Positions 1 through 8,521 of a stretch of DNA of 64,000 nucleotides are shown in pieces (the stretch's first letter is position 1; each line of letters begins with the position of its first letter). The notes below the pieces were generated by a model, which saw only the letters and a program-made list of their open reading frames with translations, was not told the DNA's origin and did no database searches. The stretch spans positions 9,625,238 to 9,689,237 of the forward strand of contig NZ_JACHMO010000001.1 in the NCBI RefSeq assembly GCF_014205015.1. Direction: 5' to 3'. Position numbers and translations under genes: made by a program. The DNA is from Saccharothrix ecbatanensis. Lineage in GTDB: Bacteria; Actinomycetota; Actinomycetes; Mycobacteriales; Pseudonocardiaceae.

Positions 1-745
1 GGGCCAGTTCGGCGGTTTCTCCGCCGGTGACCCAGGGCTGGTCGTGGACGCAGCGCACGCCGAGGCCGGGTGCGACGAAGCGGTCCCACCCTTCGGCGAT
101 CCGGGTTGACGCCGTCGCGGGGGTGAGCACGCCGCAAAGCACCGGGTAGTACCAGTCCATGGCGTGCGGCTTGGTGGTGAACGTGTCGGGTGCGTTCGTG
201 ATGGCCTGGCGCAGGAGGTCTGCGGCGGCTCGCCACCGGGTGGGTGGTTGGTCGAGGTCGGTGGCAAGGTCGGCGGCGCACAGCAGGGCCTGGTGGATGC
301 TGGAGCACCCGGCGAGCATCACTTCCTCGGTGGCGACGCCGAACCTGTTGAGGCGCCAGGGTATCCGCCCATCCGGTGCTTGCAGCGCCACCACGAAGTC
401 GAGGGCCCGGCTCACCATCGGCCGCATCCGGGTGAGGAAGCGCGTGTCGCCGGTCAGCAGCCAGTGGTGGCGTACGCCGACGGCGACGTAGGCGGTGAAG
501 CTGGTGTCGCGCGAGCGGTCCGTGGCGTGGCCGTCGCGGTAGGCGGCGAACCACGAGCCGTCCGGGTTCTGGGTCCGGGCGAGCCAGGTGTAGGCGGCTT
601 CCGCCTCGTCCCGAAGTCCGGCGACCGCCATGCCCATCGCGGCTTCGACGTGGTTCCACGGGTCGACGTGGCGACCGGGTTCCCAGGGGATGGAGCCGTC
701 GGCTTGCTGTGCGGCGGCGATGGTGCGTGCGGTCTCGTGGTCCAC
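1..745 (-). CDS. Prenyltransferase / terpene-cyclase-like alpha-toroid protein (partial, C-terminus outside window)
   Basis: The reverse strand reads open from a GTG at 745 to the left edge of the window (about 248 codons), so the C-terminus is missing. The N-terminal part contains repeated aromatic/QxxDGSW-like segments (AAQQADGSIPWEPG, TQNPDGSWFAAY, ALQAPDGRIPW), the signature of alpha/alpha-toroid proteins of the squalene cyclase and prenyltransferase type. The start lies 4 bases after the methyltransferase stop, so it is the last visible gene of a leftward operon with a GT4 glycosyltransferase and a methyltransferase. From the family and the neighbours I infer a role in making or modifying a polyprenyl- or lipid-linked glycan. 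The exact substrate cannot be told, and a glycosidase-like toroid is the main alternative. Confidence 0.7.
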   Translation of the reverse strand, partial: MDHETARTIAAAQQADGSIPWEPGRHVDPWNHVEAAMGMAVAGLRDEAEAAYTWLARTQNPDGSWFAAYRDGHATDRSRDTSFTAYVAVGVRHHWLLTGDTRFLTRMRPMVSRALDFVVALQAPDGRIPWRLNRFGVATEEVMLAGCSSIHQALLCAADLATDLDQPPTRWRAAADLLRQAITNAPDTFTTKPHAMDWYYPVLCGVLTPATASTRIAEGWDRFVAPGLGVRCVHDQPWVTGGETAELA

Positions 746-749
746 TGCC

Positions 750-1457
750 TCAGTCCTTGACCGCGTAGACGACCAGGCTCTTGCCCAGAACCGGGTCGAG
801 CGCTCGTTCCGCGAAGCGGGTCATCGCGTTGCCCCGTTCGATCTCCCAGCACAGGGCTTTGTGGTAGCCGCGGACCAGGGCGTTGTCGTTGTCGGGGCCG
901 AAGGCGCATTTGAGCCACCAGTACGGCGTGTGGAACGCGTGGGCGTGGTGTGAGCCGATGGGGCGGAGCCCGGCCTGCCGGAGCATGTCGAGCAGGCCGC
1001 TGCGGCGGTAGATGCGCACGTGTCCGCCTTCGACGAGGTGGTAGGCCTCCGACAACGTCCAGCAGATCCGTTCGGGCAGCCAGCGGGGGACGGTGATCGC
1101 GATGTGCCCGCCGGGTGCGAGCACGCGGACGAGTTCGGCGAGCGCCACGTCGTCGGCCCGGATGTGCTCCAGGACCTCGGCGGCGATGACGCGGTCGAAG
1201 GACCCGTCGGTGAACGGGAGGGCGAAGCCGTCGGCGCGTAGGGCGTTGGCTTGGGCGGTGGGTGGTGCTTCGCCGACGTAGGCCATCGCGGCGAACATGT
1301 CGCGGACGTCCTTGAGGACGGTGTCGTCACGGTCGAGTGCGACGACGTCGGCGCCGCGTCGGTAGGCCTCGAAGGCGTGTCGTCCGGTGCCGCAGCCGAA
1401 GTCGAGCACTCGGTTGGTCGGGCCGACGGGGAAGCGGTCGAAGTCGATCGTCAGCAA
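750..1457 (-). CDS. Class I SAM-dependent methyltransferase
   Basis: This is a 235-residue Rossmann-fold methyltransferase. The SAM-binding motif I is VLDFGCGTGRHAFEA near residues 13-27, followed by an acidic residue after strand 2 (VVALDRDD), a motif around ANALRADGFALPF, and the post-motif EVLEHI typical of Methyltransf_11 enzymes. The start is a TTG at 1457 that overlaps the stop of the upstream glycosyltransferase gene by 7 bases, indicating translational coupling. A longer reading frame extends further 5' but is out of frame with the glycosyltransferase and reads into it, so I rejected it. It probably methylates the glycolipid or quinone-like product of the same operon; the acceptor is unknown. 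Confidence 0.82.
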   Translation of the reverse strand: MLTIDFDRFPVGPTNRVLDFGCGTGRHAFEAYRRGADVVALDRDDTVLKDVRDMFAAMAYVGEAPPTAQANALRADGFALPFTDGSFDRVIAAEVLEHIRADDVALAELVRVLAPGGHIAITVPRWLPERICWTLSEAYHLVEGGHVRIYRRSGLLDMLRQAGLRPIGSHHAHAFHTPYWWLKCAFGPDNDNALVRGYHKALCWEIERGNAMTRFAERALDPVLGKSLVVYAVKD

Positions 1458-2707
1458 GTCGCGCCGTTCTTCCGGTTGTTGTGCACCAGGGCCCGGTAGA
1501 CGTCCGCGGTGGCCGCCGCGGTCGCAGTCCAGGAGAACCGCTCCGACCTGGCTGCGGCCCGTGTGCCCATGGCGGTTCGGAGGACGTCGTCCTCCAGCAG
1601 CACCCGGAGCTGCTTGGCAAGCGCGGCCGGGTCCGCCGGCGGGACGAGCAATGCGCACTCGCCGTGCGCGCCGACGACCTCTGGAAGCGCGCCGGCGGTC
1701 GTCGTGACAAGCGGGGTGCCGCACGCCATCGCCTCCACCGCGGGGAGTGCGAACCCTTCGAACAGCGAGGGCACGCAGACCACTTGGGCGCTGCGCAGCA
1801 GATCGGCGAGTTCCACGTCGTCCAGTCCTGTTCGGACGGTTACGCGGTCCCGCAGACCGAGCTCGGAGATCAGGTGGAGGGTGGGACTGGTGGGGGAGAT
1901 CCGGCCGACGACGACCAGTTCGGCGTCGGGCACGTCGGGCAACGCCGCCACCAAGTGGCGCAGACCCTTGAGCGGCACGTCGGCGCTGGCGGTGGTGACG
2001 ATCCGGCCCGGCACACGGCGCACGTCGGAGTCGACGAAGAACACGCCGCGGTCCACGCCGGGGTGCACGACACTGATCCGGCGGTCCGGAACCCCCATGC
2101 ACCGGGTGATTTCGACGCGTGCCGCGGTGGACACGGTCAGCACGGCGGGCAGCGTGCGGGCGACGCGGTGCTGCATCGCGGTGAACCCGTACCAGCGTCG
2201 CGCGCCCCGCGCCGCCTCGCCTTCGGCCGATTGCAGGGTGAGGTCCCGGTCGATGGTGATCGGGTGGTGCACGGTGGCCACCAGCGGCAGTCCCAGCGCG
2301 GGGACGCCGAGCAGTCCGTAGCCGAGGCCCTGGTTGTCGTGCACGACGTCGAACTCGTGCCGGCGCGAGCGCAAGTACGCCAGCGCGCGCAACGAGAACG
2401 CCAGCGGCTCCGAGTACCGTCCGCGCAGCCGCCAGTCCAGGTATTCCACCCAGTCGCCGACCCGCCGCAGTTCCCGCAGCGCGGGCTTGCGGAACGGGTT
2501 CGGCTCCGCGAACAACTCCAGACCGGGCAGCCGGGTCAGCCGCACACCGCGGTCGAGGCGGGGGTAGGGAGGCCCGGCGATCACCTCCACGCGGTGCCCG
2601 AGCGCGGTCAGCTCACGACTGAGGTGCCGGACGTAGACGCCCTGACCACCGCAGTGCGGTGCGCCCCGGTAGCAGAGCAGGGCGACGCGCAACCCGTTGC
2701 CGCTCAC
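1451..2707 (-). CDS. GT4-family glycosyltransferase
   Basis: This 418-residue GT-B fold enzyme looks complete. The N-terminal domain opens with RVALLCYRGAPHCGGQGVYV, the GGxG acceptor-side loop of GT4 enzymes. The C-terminal domain has VVVGRISP and the sugar-nucleotide-binding EX7E segment PSLFEGFALPAVEAMACG. It would transfer a sugar from an NDP-sugar at the cytoplasmic face of the membrane. Its GTG start at 2707 lies only 15 bases after the stop of the caspase-like gene on the same strand. It is coupled downstream to the methyltransferase and toroid genes, so it may be co-transcribed with a signalling/death-type protein. Acceptor and sugar are not identifiable. Confidence 0.85.
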   Translation of the reverse strand: MSGNGLRVALLCYRGAPHCGGQGVYVRHLSRELTALGHRVEVIAGPPYPRLDRGVRLTRLPGLELFAEPNPFRKPALRELRRVGDWVEYLDWRLRGRYSEPLAFSLRALAYLRSRRHEFDVVHDNQGLGYGLLGVPALGLPLVATVHHPITIDRDLTLQSAEGEAARGARRWYGFTAMQHRVARTLPAVLTVSTAARVEITRCMGVPDRRISVVHPGVDRGVFFVDSDVRRVPGRIVTTASADVPLKGLRHLVAALPDVPDAELVVVGRISPTSPTLHLISELGLRDRVTVRTGLDDVELADLLRSAQVVCVPSLFEGFALPAVEAMACGTPLVTTTAGALPEVVGAHGECALLVPPADPAALAKQLRVLLEDDVLRTAMGTRAAARSERFSWTATAAATADVYRALVHNNRKNGATC

Positions 2708-2722
2708 CGCGAACGCTCCCTG

Positions 2723-5410
2723 TCATCGCGGGCGCTCATCGGGTCGCCCCGACCAGAAGTCGAGCTGCACCATGATTTGGTGCGTGTCCGGATGCCACGG
2801 TCCCAGGACGCGCTCGCAGTCCGGCAGCAGCGCGTGGAACTCGGCGAGCGCCGCCGAGACCTCGCCGCGCTTGGCGGAGAACAACGCCTGGTGGTAACGC
2901 GCAGTGAGCGTTTCCGGGTGATCCGGTCCGACCGAGTGGACGAGGTCGTCGACCAACCGGGACCACCGAGAGGCAACGGGGGGGGGGTGCTCCGTTTCGG
3001 CTTCCCAGTAGAGGATGTTGTGGCGACTACGCAACGTGTCGACGTGATCGGGGCCGATCACCCGTTCACGCAGCCCCAGCACCTCGCGGAACCCGCGCAG
3101 CGCCTCCGGGACATCGGGGACATTGGCAGCAGCCAAGGCCATGTGGTGACGAGCGCTGAGCGTCTCCGGGTGCTCCGGGCCGAGGTGGGCGGCGCATTCG
3201 TCCGCGAGTTCGGCGAACATCCGTCCGGCGGCGGGCCAATCACCGGTGTAGCCGGTCCAGAACGCGACGTTGTTCCGCAGGCTCAACACATCGACGTGCT
3301 GCGGCCCGAGCACGGCGACGGCCTGTTCGAGCACTTCGCGGAGCACGGGCAACGCCGTCTCCGGGTCGCCGCTCTTCGCCGTCCAGGTCGCCACGCGTGC
3401 GCGGGCCCGGAGCGTGAGGACGTCCCGGGCTCCGAGCTCGTCGCCGGCCGCCGCGGCGATCACCGACCACCTGGTCCGGTTCTCCAGCGGGATCGCGGAC
3501 TCGTGCGCATCGACCTGCTCGACCGCCTCGGCCCGCTGCCCCACCGCCCACAGGTGGCGGTGCAGCGCGGCGATCGCGTAGTCCGAGGGCATCTCGGCAG
3601 CTACCGACGCCAACGCGCGGTGTCCCGCCTGTTCGTCCACAGCGGTGTCCCGGTCCTGACGCAAGAAGTCGGCAAAGGCGCGCTCGGCGATGCCGACGTG
3701 CTCGTCAGGCGTGCCGGCCCGACCACGCACGACCACGGCGTCCAGCCGGAGCAGCAGGTCGCGCAACGGCCCGACCGCACCGTGTCCGAACGAGTCGCGC
3801 ACGGCGGCGAGCAGCACGGTGAACGGCAGCACCGGCCCGATGCCCGCCGCCAGCAGCACGGCCAGCACCGCCCGGAGCTGTTCGGCTTGCTCGTCGCGCC
3901 GCAGCAGTCCGGCGCGTCGCAGGTAGGCCCGGTACACGTCGTCGAACTCAGACGGTGTCGGACCGGCGGCCGACAGGGAGGTCGTGGTGGCCAGCAGCCC
4001 ATCGGTGATCAACCGCGCCGACAGCCAACTGCCCCCGCTCAGCGTGACCACGTTCGCCACGTGGTGCGTCGGCAGTCCGCGCAGTTCGGCGTAGCGGGCG
4101 AGGGCAGGCGCGTCCGGACGGTCCAGGGTCACCACGTGTGCGGACGGCAGGTGGTCGCCCGCCTTGTCTCCCGTGATGACGAGCTGGACGTGGGCCAGCT
4201 CCGGCTCGGTGGTGACGCGGGCCAGGGAGGTGAGCAGCGCGTCGCGGGTGATCGGGTCCTGGGTGTCCGTGCCGTCGATCACGAGGCGCACCCGTTCGGT
4301 GATGTGCTGCAGCGGACCGAGTACGTGTACTTCCAACGCGTCCACGTGCGGCCACCGGTCCGGCAGTTCCTCGTTCCAGTAGCGGGCACTCGCCTCGGCG
4401 AACCCGAGGCCGTGGGCGCCGAGCTGACGTGCCAGCTCGACCGCGACCTGCTCGGCGGTGGTCGCGCCGGTGAGGAACACCGAGGCGTGCACACCGACGT
4501 CCCGTCGAGGGTCGACGAGCGTGGCGACCGTGGCGGACTTCCCGGAACCGGCGGGACCGGTCACCACGACGCAGCGCACCCCGTCGCGCACCAGTTCGTG
4601 CACGACATCGCACGCCCGCGTCGGCTCGTAGTGCTCCACCAGCCGCTCGACCTGCGCCATCGCGCTGGTGTCCGCGAGCGGGGACGAACGCCAGGCCAAG
4701 GCGGCGTTCACCGCCAACCACAGGCCGGCGTCGCTGCGCAGCACCTCGCGGCTGCCGTCGTAGGCCAGGTGCACCGCCACCTGGTACTGGCACGAGTCGT
4801 CCACATGCGTCTTCAGATCGGCGCAGTGCAGCCGCTCGCCGACCGCGGGCACGCCGGTGCGGATCATCCTGGCCAGCGACCGCGTCAGGCAGGCGCCGAA
4901 CGCCGGGCCTTCGTCGGTCGCCGTCAGCAGCTCGAACCGGCGGCGGGACCGGCGCATCGGCGCCAGCCACTCCCGACCCGCCGCTTCGGCCGCCAGCCCG
5001 GAGTGGCAGGCGTCGATGAGCATGACCAGGCCGTCCAGGTTCGAGTACCGGCGCAGCAGCTCCTTCACCCGCTGTCCCACCAGCACGGCCTGTCGGGAAT
5101 CGGCCGCCGAACTGTCCTTCGCCAGCAGGTAGAAGTCGTCGTCCTCGAACCCGCCGTGCCCGATGAACACCAGGAACAGCGTCGCCTGCTCGTCATGAGC
5201 CTGTCGGATCGACGCGACGATCGCGTCGTCCAGTTCGGCCGCGGTCGGGTCGATCACCGTCGGGCCGGTCGGCAACGCGGGCGTGCAGCCACCCAACTCG
5301 GGCCGCACCAGCACCTCGGCCAACTCGTGAGCCGCGCGCGGAAGCACAGACAGCTCCAGGTTCGCGGCGTCGCACTGCGACCCCACCACCAGCACCAAGC
5401 GCCCGTTCAC
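2723..5410 (-). CDS. Caspase-like (peptidase C14) - STAND NTPase - TPR protein
   Basis: This 895-residue protein has three parts. Residues 1-230 form a caspase/metacaspase-like domain with the catalytic His in FIGHGG (H85) and Cys in LIDACHSG (C135), followed by the LLTATDEGPAFGACLTRSL segment typical of bacterial C14 proteases. A P-loop NTPase follows, with Walker A GPAGSGKS at 285-292 and a Walker B-like LVIDGTD. The C-terminal third (about 650-880) has TPR/kinesin-light-chain-like repeats (LGPEHPETLSARHHMALA, IGPDHVDTLRSRHNILYW). The architecture matches STAND sensors in which TPRs sense a trigger and the protease is the effector. The GTG start at 5410 faces the hydrolase gene across 84 bases. 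Role in antiphage or programmed cell death is inference. Confidence 0.85.
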   Translation of the reverse strand: MNGRLVLVVGSQCDAANLELSVLPRAAHELAEVLVRPELGGCTPALPTGPTVIDPTAAELDDAIVASIRQAHDEQATLFLVFIGHGGFEDDDFYLLAKDSSAADSRQAVLVGQRVKELLRRYSNLDGLVMLIDACHSGLAAEAAGREWLAPMRRSRRRFELLTATDEGPAFGACLTRSLARMIRTGVPAVGERLHCADLKTHVDDSCQYQVAVHLAYDGSREVLRSDAGLWLAVNAALAWRSSPLADTSAMAQVERLVEHYEPTRACDVVHELVRDGVRCVVVTGPAGSGKSATVATLVDPRRDVGVHASVFLTGATTAEQVAVELARQLGAHGLGFAEASARYWNEELPDRWPHVDALEVHVLGPLQHITERVRLVIDGTDTQDPITRDALLTSLARVTTEPELAHVQLVITGDKAGDHLPSAHVVTLDRPDAPALARYAELRGLPTHHVANVVTLSGGSWLSARLITDGLLATTTSLSAAGPTPSEFDDVYRAYLRRAGLLRRDEQAEQLRAVLAVLLAAGIGPVLPFTVLLAAVRDSFGHGAVGPLRDLLLRLDAVVVRGRAGTPDEHVGIAERAFADFLRQDRDTAVDEQAGHRALASVAAEMPSDYAIAALHRHLWAVGQRAEAVEQVDAHESAIPLENRTRWSVIAAAAGDELGARDVLTLRARARVATWTAKSGDPETALPVLREVLEQAVAVLGPQHVDVLSLRNNVAFWTGYTGDWPAAGRMFAELADECAAHLGPEHPETLSARHHMALAAANVPDVPEALRGFREVLGLRERVIGPDHVDTLRSRHNILYWEAETEHPPPVASRWSRLVDDLVHSVGPDHPETLTARYHQALFSAKRGEVSAALAEFHALLPDCERVLGPWHPDTHQIMVQLDFWSGRPDERPR

Positions 5411-5494
5411 GGATCAACATTCGCCTACCGGACCCGCTGCGGGCAAGCAACGCCATACTACGGAGCGTCGCCACCCGGGCAGAAGGGTCGAAGC

Positions 5495-6466
5495 GTGACG
5501 GAGATCATTCTCGTGCACGGCATCGGACAAGAGCACCGTTCCGCCGACTGGCTGGAAAGCCAATGGCTGCCCAGCCTCGCCGGAGGCGTGCGCACCGCCG
5601 GTCACCCCGAACTCGCCGACGCCCTGTGGCGGCACGCCCGACCGGGCACCCCGACCACCCGCATGGCCTACTACGCCGACCTCTTCCGACGCGCCGACCA
5701 GCAAGGATCTGCCGCCGACCTGGTCGGGCTCAGCACACCGGACCGGCAGCGGGTGATCGACGACCTGCTCGCCGAGCTGATCGCCAACGCGGGTGCACGC
5801 GCACAAGGCCCGAACGACCAGCGTGAAGTCGAGCAAGCCCTGCGTGTGCTGCGCGGGGATGTCCCGGACGCGCAAGGACTCGGCGCGCTGGCCCGGCCGC
5901 TGCTCAACGCGTTGCTGCGCATCGGTCCCTTCGCGCGCCTCGGTCACGCGGTCGCGGAACGCTTCCTCGTCGCTGCACTGCGCCAGGTGACCCTCTACCT
6001 CACCGACCCGGAGATCAGGCAGGCCGCGCAGCAGCGTGTGCTGTCCCTCGTCGACGTCGACACGAAGGTGGTCATCGCCCACTCGCTGGGCACCGTGGTC
6101 GCGTTCGAGGCGCTGCACCGCGTGGACCACCCCATCCCACTGCTGATCACGCTCGGATCACCGCTCGGGATGCGCACCCTGATCCACGGGCGCCTCCACC
6201 CGCAACCGACATGCGTGCCGCCCACGGTGAAGCGCTGGGTGAACATCGCGGACCGGGACGATCTCGTCGCCTCGACGCTCGACCTGACCCCGTTGTTCGC
6301 CGGCGGGGACGGGGTGCTGGAAAACCACTCGACGGTGGACAACGGCTCCAAGCCCCACGAAGCCACCTACTACCTGGGCAAAGCGGTAGTCGGCGGACCA
6401 TTGGCCGAGGTCTGCCATTCGGGTGATGGCTTAGGCGATCCGCCTGCGACATCAGCGTCGGCATGA
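5495..6466 (+). CDS. Alpha/beta-hydrolase (lipase/esterase-like), partner of STAND genes
   Basis: The 323-residue product begins at a GTG (5495) with an AGAAGGG ribosome-binding site. It has an oxyanion-side HGIG motif at residues 8-11, the nucleophile elbow AHSLGT with Ser197, and a later GSPLG. Asp in NIADRDD and His near ENHSTVDNGSKPH could complete the triad. The middle is helical and lacks a signal peptide, so it should be cytosolic. An open frame extends far upstream through the antisense of the caspase gene but is a GC-driven artefact. It is divergent from the caspase-STAND gene and is followed 30 bases later by a STAND-TPR gene. I therefore read it as a possible lipase-type effector; a housekeeping esterase is the alternative. 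Confidence 0.8.
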   Translation: MTEIILVHGIGQEHRSADWLESQWLPSLAGGVRTAGHPELADALWRHARPGTPTTRMAYYADLFRRADQQGSAADLVGLSTPDRQRVIDDLLAELIANAGARAQGPNDQREVEQALRVLRGDVPDAQGLGALARPLLNALLRIGPFARLGHAVAERFLVAALRQVTLYLTDPEIRQAAQQRVLSLVDVDTKVVIAHSLGTVVAFEALHRVDHPIPLLITLGSPLGMRTLIHGRLHPQPTCVPPTVKRWVNIADRDDLVASTLDLTPLFAGGDGVLENHSTVDNGSKPHEATYYLGKAVVGGPLAEVCHSGDGLGDPPATSASA

Positions 6467-6496
6467 TCCAATCCGGCGTACCTTGGGGAGGCAGGC

Positions 6497-8521
6497 GTGA
6501 GTTCCTACTTCGGCCCGCGCAGGGCGAATCCTTTTCTCAACCGCGCGGGTGTTCGGCGGGCAATGCGTGAATGCTTGAGGGCCCGGCGCGCACAACGTCG
6601 GCCGTGCCTGATGTTCGTGCACGGTCCTGAGGGCATGGGGCGCGCCAGTCTGATCAGCGAGTTCTACCACGAGGACCGGGATGCGTTCGGCCGCGTGTAC
6701 ATCGAAGTCGCCGCCCGGCAGGCCGACGGCACGATGGTCCCGCCGGGGGAGATGCTCGGGCAGGTGCTTCGCGGGCTCGGTGTGCCCGACACCGAGCTGG
6801 ACAGTTCGGACGCGGCGCGGTTATACGCCTTCCACCGGGTGTCCGCCGGCAAGCGATTCCTCCTGGTCATCAAGGACGCGGTCAGCGTCGAGCAGGTGAC
6901 GAACCTGATTCCCGCCGCCGCCCCGGACGCGGTGTTGGTCGTGACCACCCGCACGATGGTGCGCGACCTGCTGCTGCACGACTTCGCCGACATCCCGCTC
7001 GGGAAACTGCCCCAGGCCGAGTCGAGGGAACTGCTGACCGACCGACTGAAGTCCACCGCGGGCAAGATCGCCGCGGACACGCTGCGCGAACTCGCCGACC
7101 TGTGCGACGGCTACCCGCTTCTGATCAAGATGCTGGCCGCTCAGCTGACCGGTCGCGCGCGTGTCGTGGAGCGGTTCCTGGCCGACCTGCGCCGCTCCGG
7201 AGCTGCGCTGATCGAGATGGACCGGTCCCAACAAATGGCCAGGTTCCTGGATCTGGCCTATGAGAACCTGGAACCCGGGCTCCCACTCGTCTACCGGCGT
7301 CTGGCCTTGCTGCCCGGCCAGAGTTTCGGCGCCGATGCCGCCGCCATCGCACTGGACGTCCCGCCGGTCGAAGCCGAACGCCTACTAGACCAGTTGGTGG
7401 ACATGAGTCTGCTGGTGTTCGACGAAGACACCGACCGGTACTCGTTCTACCGCGTCGTCCGCGCCGATGCGCTCCGTCGTGCGCAGGAAGTCGACGGCCC
7501 ACGGGAATGCGGGTCGGCACGCGCCCGGATCGTCACCTGGTACCTCGACCAGGCGGTGCCGATGGACGCGGCCCTGTCCCGGCGGTGGCGGGTCGGCCCG
7601 GTGTTCGAGCGGTACGCCCGCGCCGGTGGCCCGGTCGTCGCGCGGGAGGAGGCGACGGCGTGGTTCGACGCCGAATGGCCCGCGCTGGTGGCGTCGGTCG
7701 GCATGGCACACGAGGACGGGCTGCACGAGATCGCCTGGCAGACCTGCGTGGCGCTGTTCAAATACCTCCATCTCCACGGGCACTACGACGCCTGGCTGGA
7801 CACCCACCGGCTCGGCGTGTTGTCGGCTCAGACGGCGGACGCCACGGCCGGGCTGATGCAGGTGATCTCCCAGCGCGGCGCGGCGCACCTCGCATTGGGG
7901 GAGCTCCGCTCGGCGCGTGCCGACTTCACTGCGTCCCTGGAATCAGCCGTGCGGGCAGTCCATCCGTTAGGCGAGCAGAGCGCGCACGAATGGCTCGGGA
8001 AGGTCGCCGCCGCCGAGCGGGACATCGACACGGCCCTGGACGCCTACGACAAGTCCGAGGCGGTGATCGCCCGGGTCGCCGACGCGATCCCCGCCGACCA
8101 GCAGGGCCGGATGCGGGCACTGCTGGACCTGCACCGCGCCCGGGCGTTGCTCGTCCGCTCGGAGTGGGCGCGGGCCGCGGCCCTGGTGGCGGACGGCCCG
8201 CGGTTCTTCGAGCGGATCGGCGAGGCCGAGAACCAGGCGAAGTGCCGGATGGTCCTCGGCCGCGCCGCGCACGGCTCCGGTGATCAGTCGGAGGCTGTCC
8301 GGTGCTTCTCACTCGCGGCAACCCTCTTCGAGGGTGACAATGCGCGTCGCGCGCAGGCGGATGCGCTGCGTTGGCTGGGTGACGCGTTGGCCGCCGCCGG
8401 GCGTCGGGACGAGGCGCTCCAGGCCTACCTGTCGGCCAAGGAGCTCTTCGTCAGCCTTGGCGACGCGCGGGCCGATGCCGTGCAGGAACGGATCGACGCC
8501 CTGCTCAACGAGGACGGGTGA
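6497..8521 (+). CDS. NB-ARC-like STAND protein with TPRs, degenerate P-loop
   Basis: This 674-residue protein starts at GTG 6497 behind GGGGAGGCAGG. Residues about 35-330 align in pattern to NB-ARC ATPases, but the phosphate-binding loop reads GPEGMGRAS (43-51), with Arg in place of the invariant Lys. The Walker B-like strand is LLVIKDA rather than LLVLDDV. A winged-helix region (RRLALLPGQSFGADAAAIALDV) and C-terminal TPR-like helices (about 420-660) follow. It is 30 bases downstream of the hydrolase gene and overlaps the transferase gene tail to tail by 17 bases. The same STAND/transferase arrangement recurs at 15.8-19.5 kb. It may be a nucleotide-binding-defective sensor or adaptor; function otherwise unknown. 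Confidence 0.8.
   Translation: MSSYFGPRRANPFLNRAGVRRAMRECLRARRAQRRPCLMFVHGPEGMGRASLISEFYHEDRDAFGRVYIEVAARQADGTMVPPGEMLGQVLRGLGVPDTELDSSDAARLYAFHRVSAGKRFLLVIKDAVSVEQVTNLIPAAAPDAVLVVTTRTMVRDLLLHDFADIPLGKLPQAESRELLTDRLKSTAGKIAADTLRELADLCDGYPLLIKMLAAQLTGRARVVERFLADLRRSGAALIEMDRSQQMARFLDLAYENLEPGLPLVYRRLALLPGQSFGADAAAIALDVPPVEAERLLDQLVDMSLLVFDEDTDRYSFYRVVRADALRRAQEVDGPRECGSARARIVTWYLDQAVPMDAALSRRWRVGPVFERYARAGGPVVAREEATAWFDAEWPALVASVGMAHEDGLHEIAWQTCVALFKYLHLHGHYDAWLDTHRLGVLSAQTADATAGLMQVISQRGAAHLALGELRSARADFTASLESAVRAVHPLGEQSAHEWLGKVAAAERDIDTALDAYDKSEAVIARVADAIPADQQGRMRALLDLHRARALLVRSEWARAAALVADGPRFFERIGEAENQAKCRMVLGRAAHGSGDQSEAVRCFSLAATLFEGDNARRAQADALRWLGDALAAAGRRDEALQAYLSAKELFVSLGDARADAVQERIDALLNEDG

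Noticed and set aside
1337..5494. A very long forward open frame antisense to the glycosyltransferase and caspase genes
   Set aside because: It is Arg/Gly/Val-rich shadow sequence produced by GC-rich third positions. The reverse strand carries clear GT4, caspase and P-loop motifs. Only the part after GTG 5495 is a real gene.
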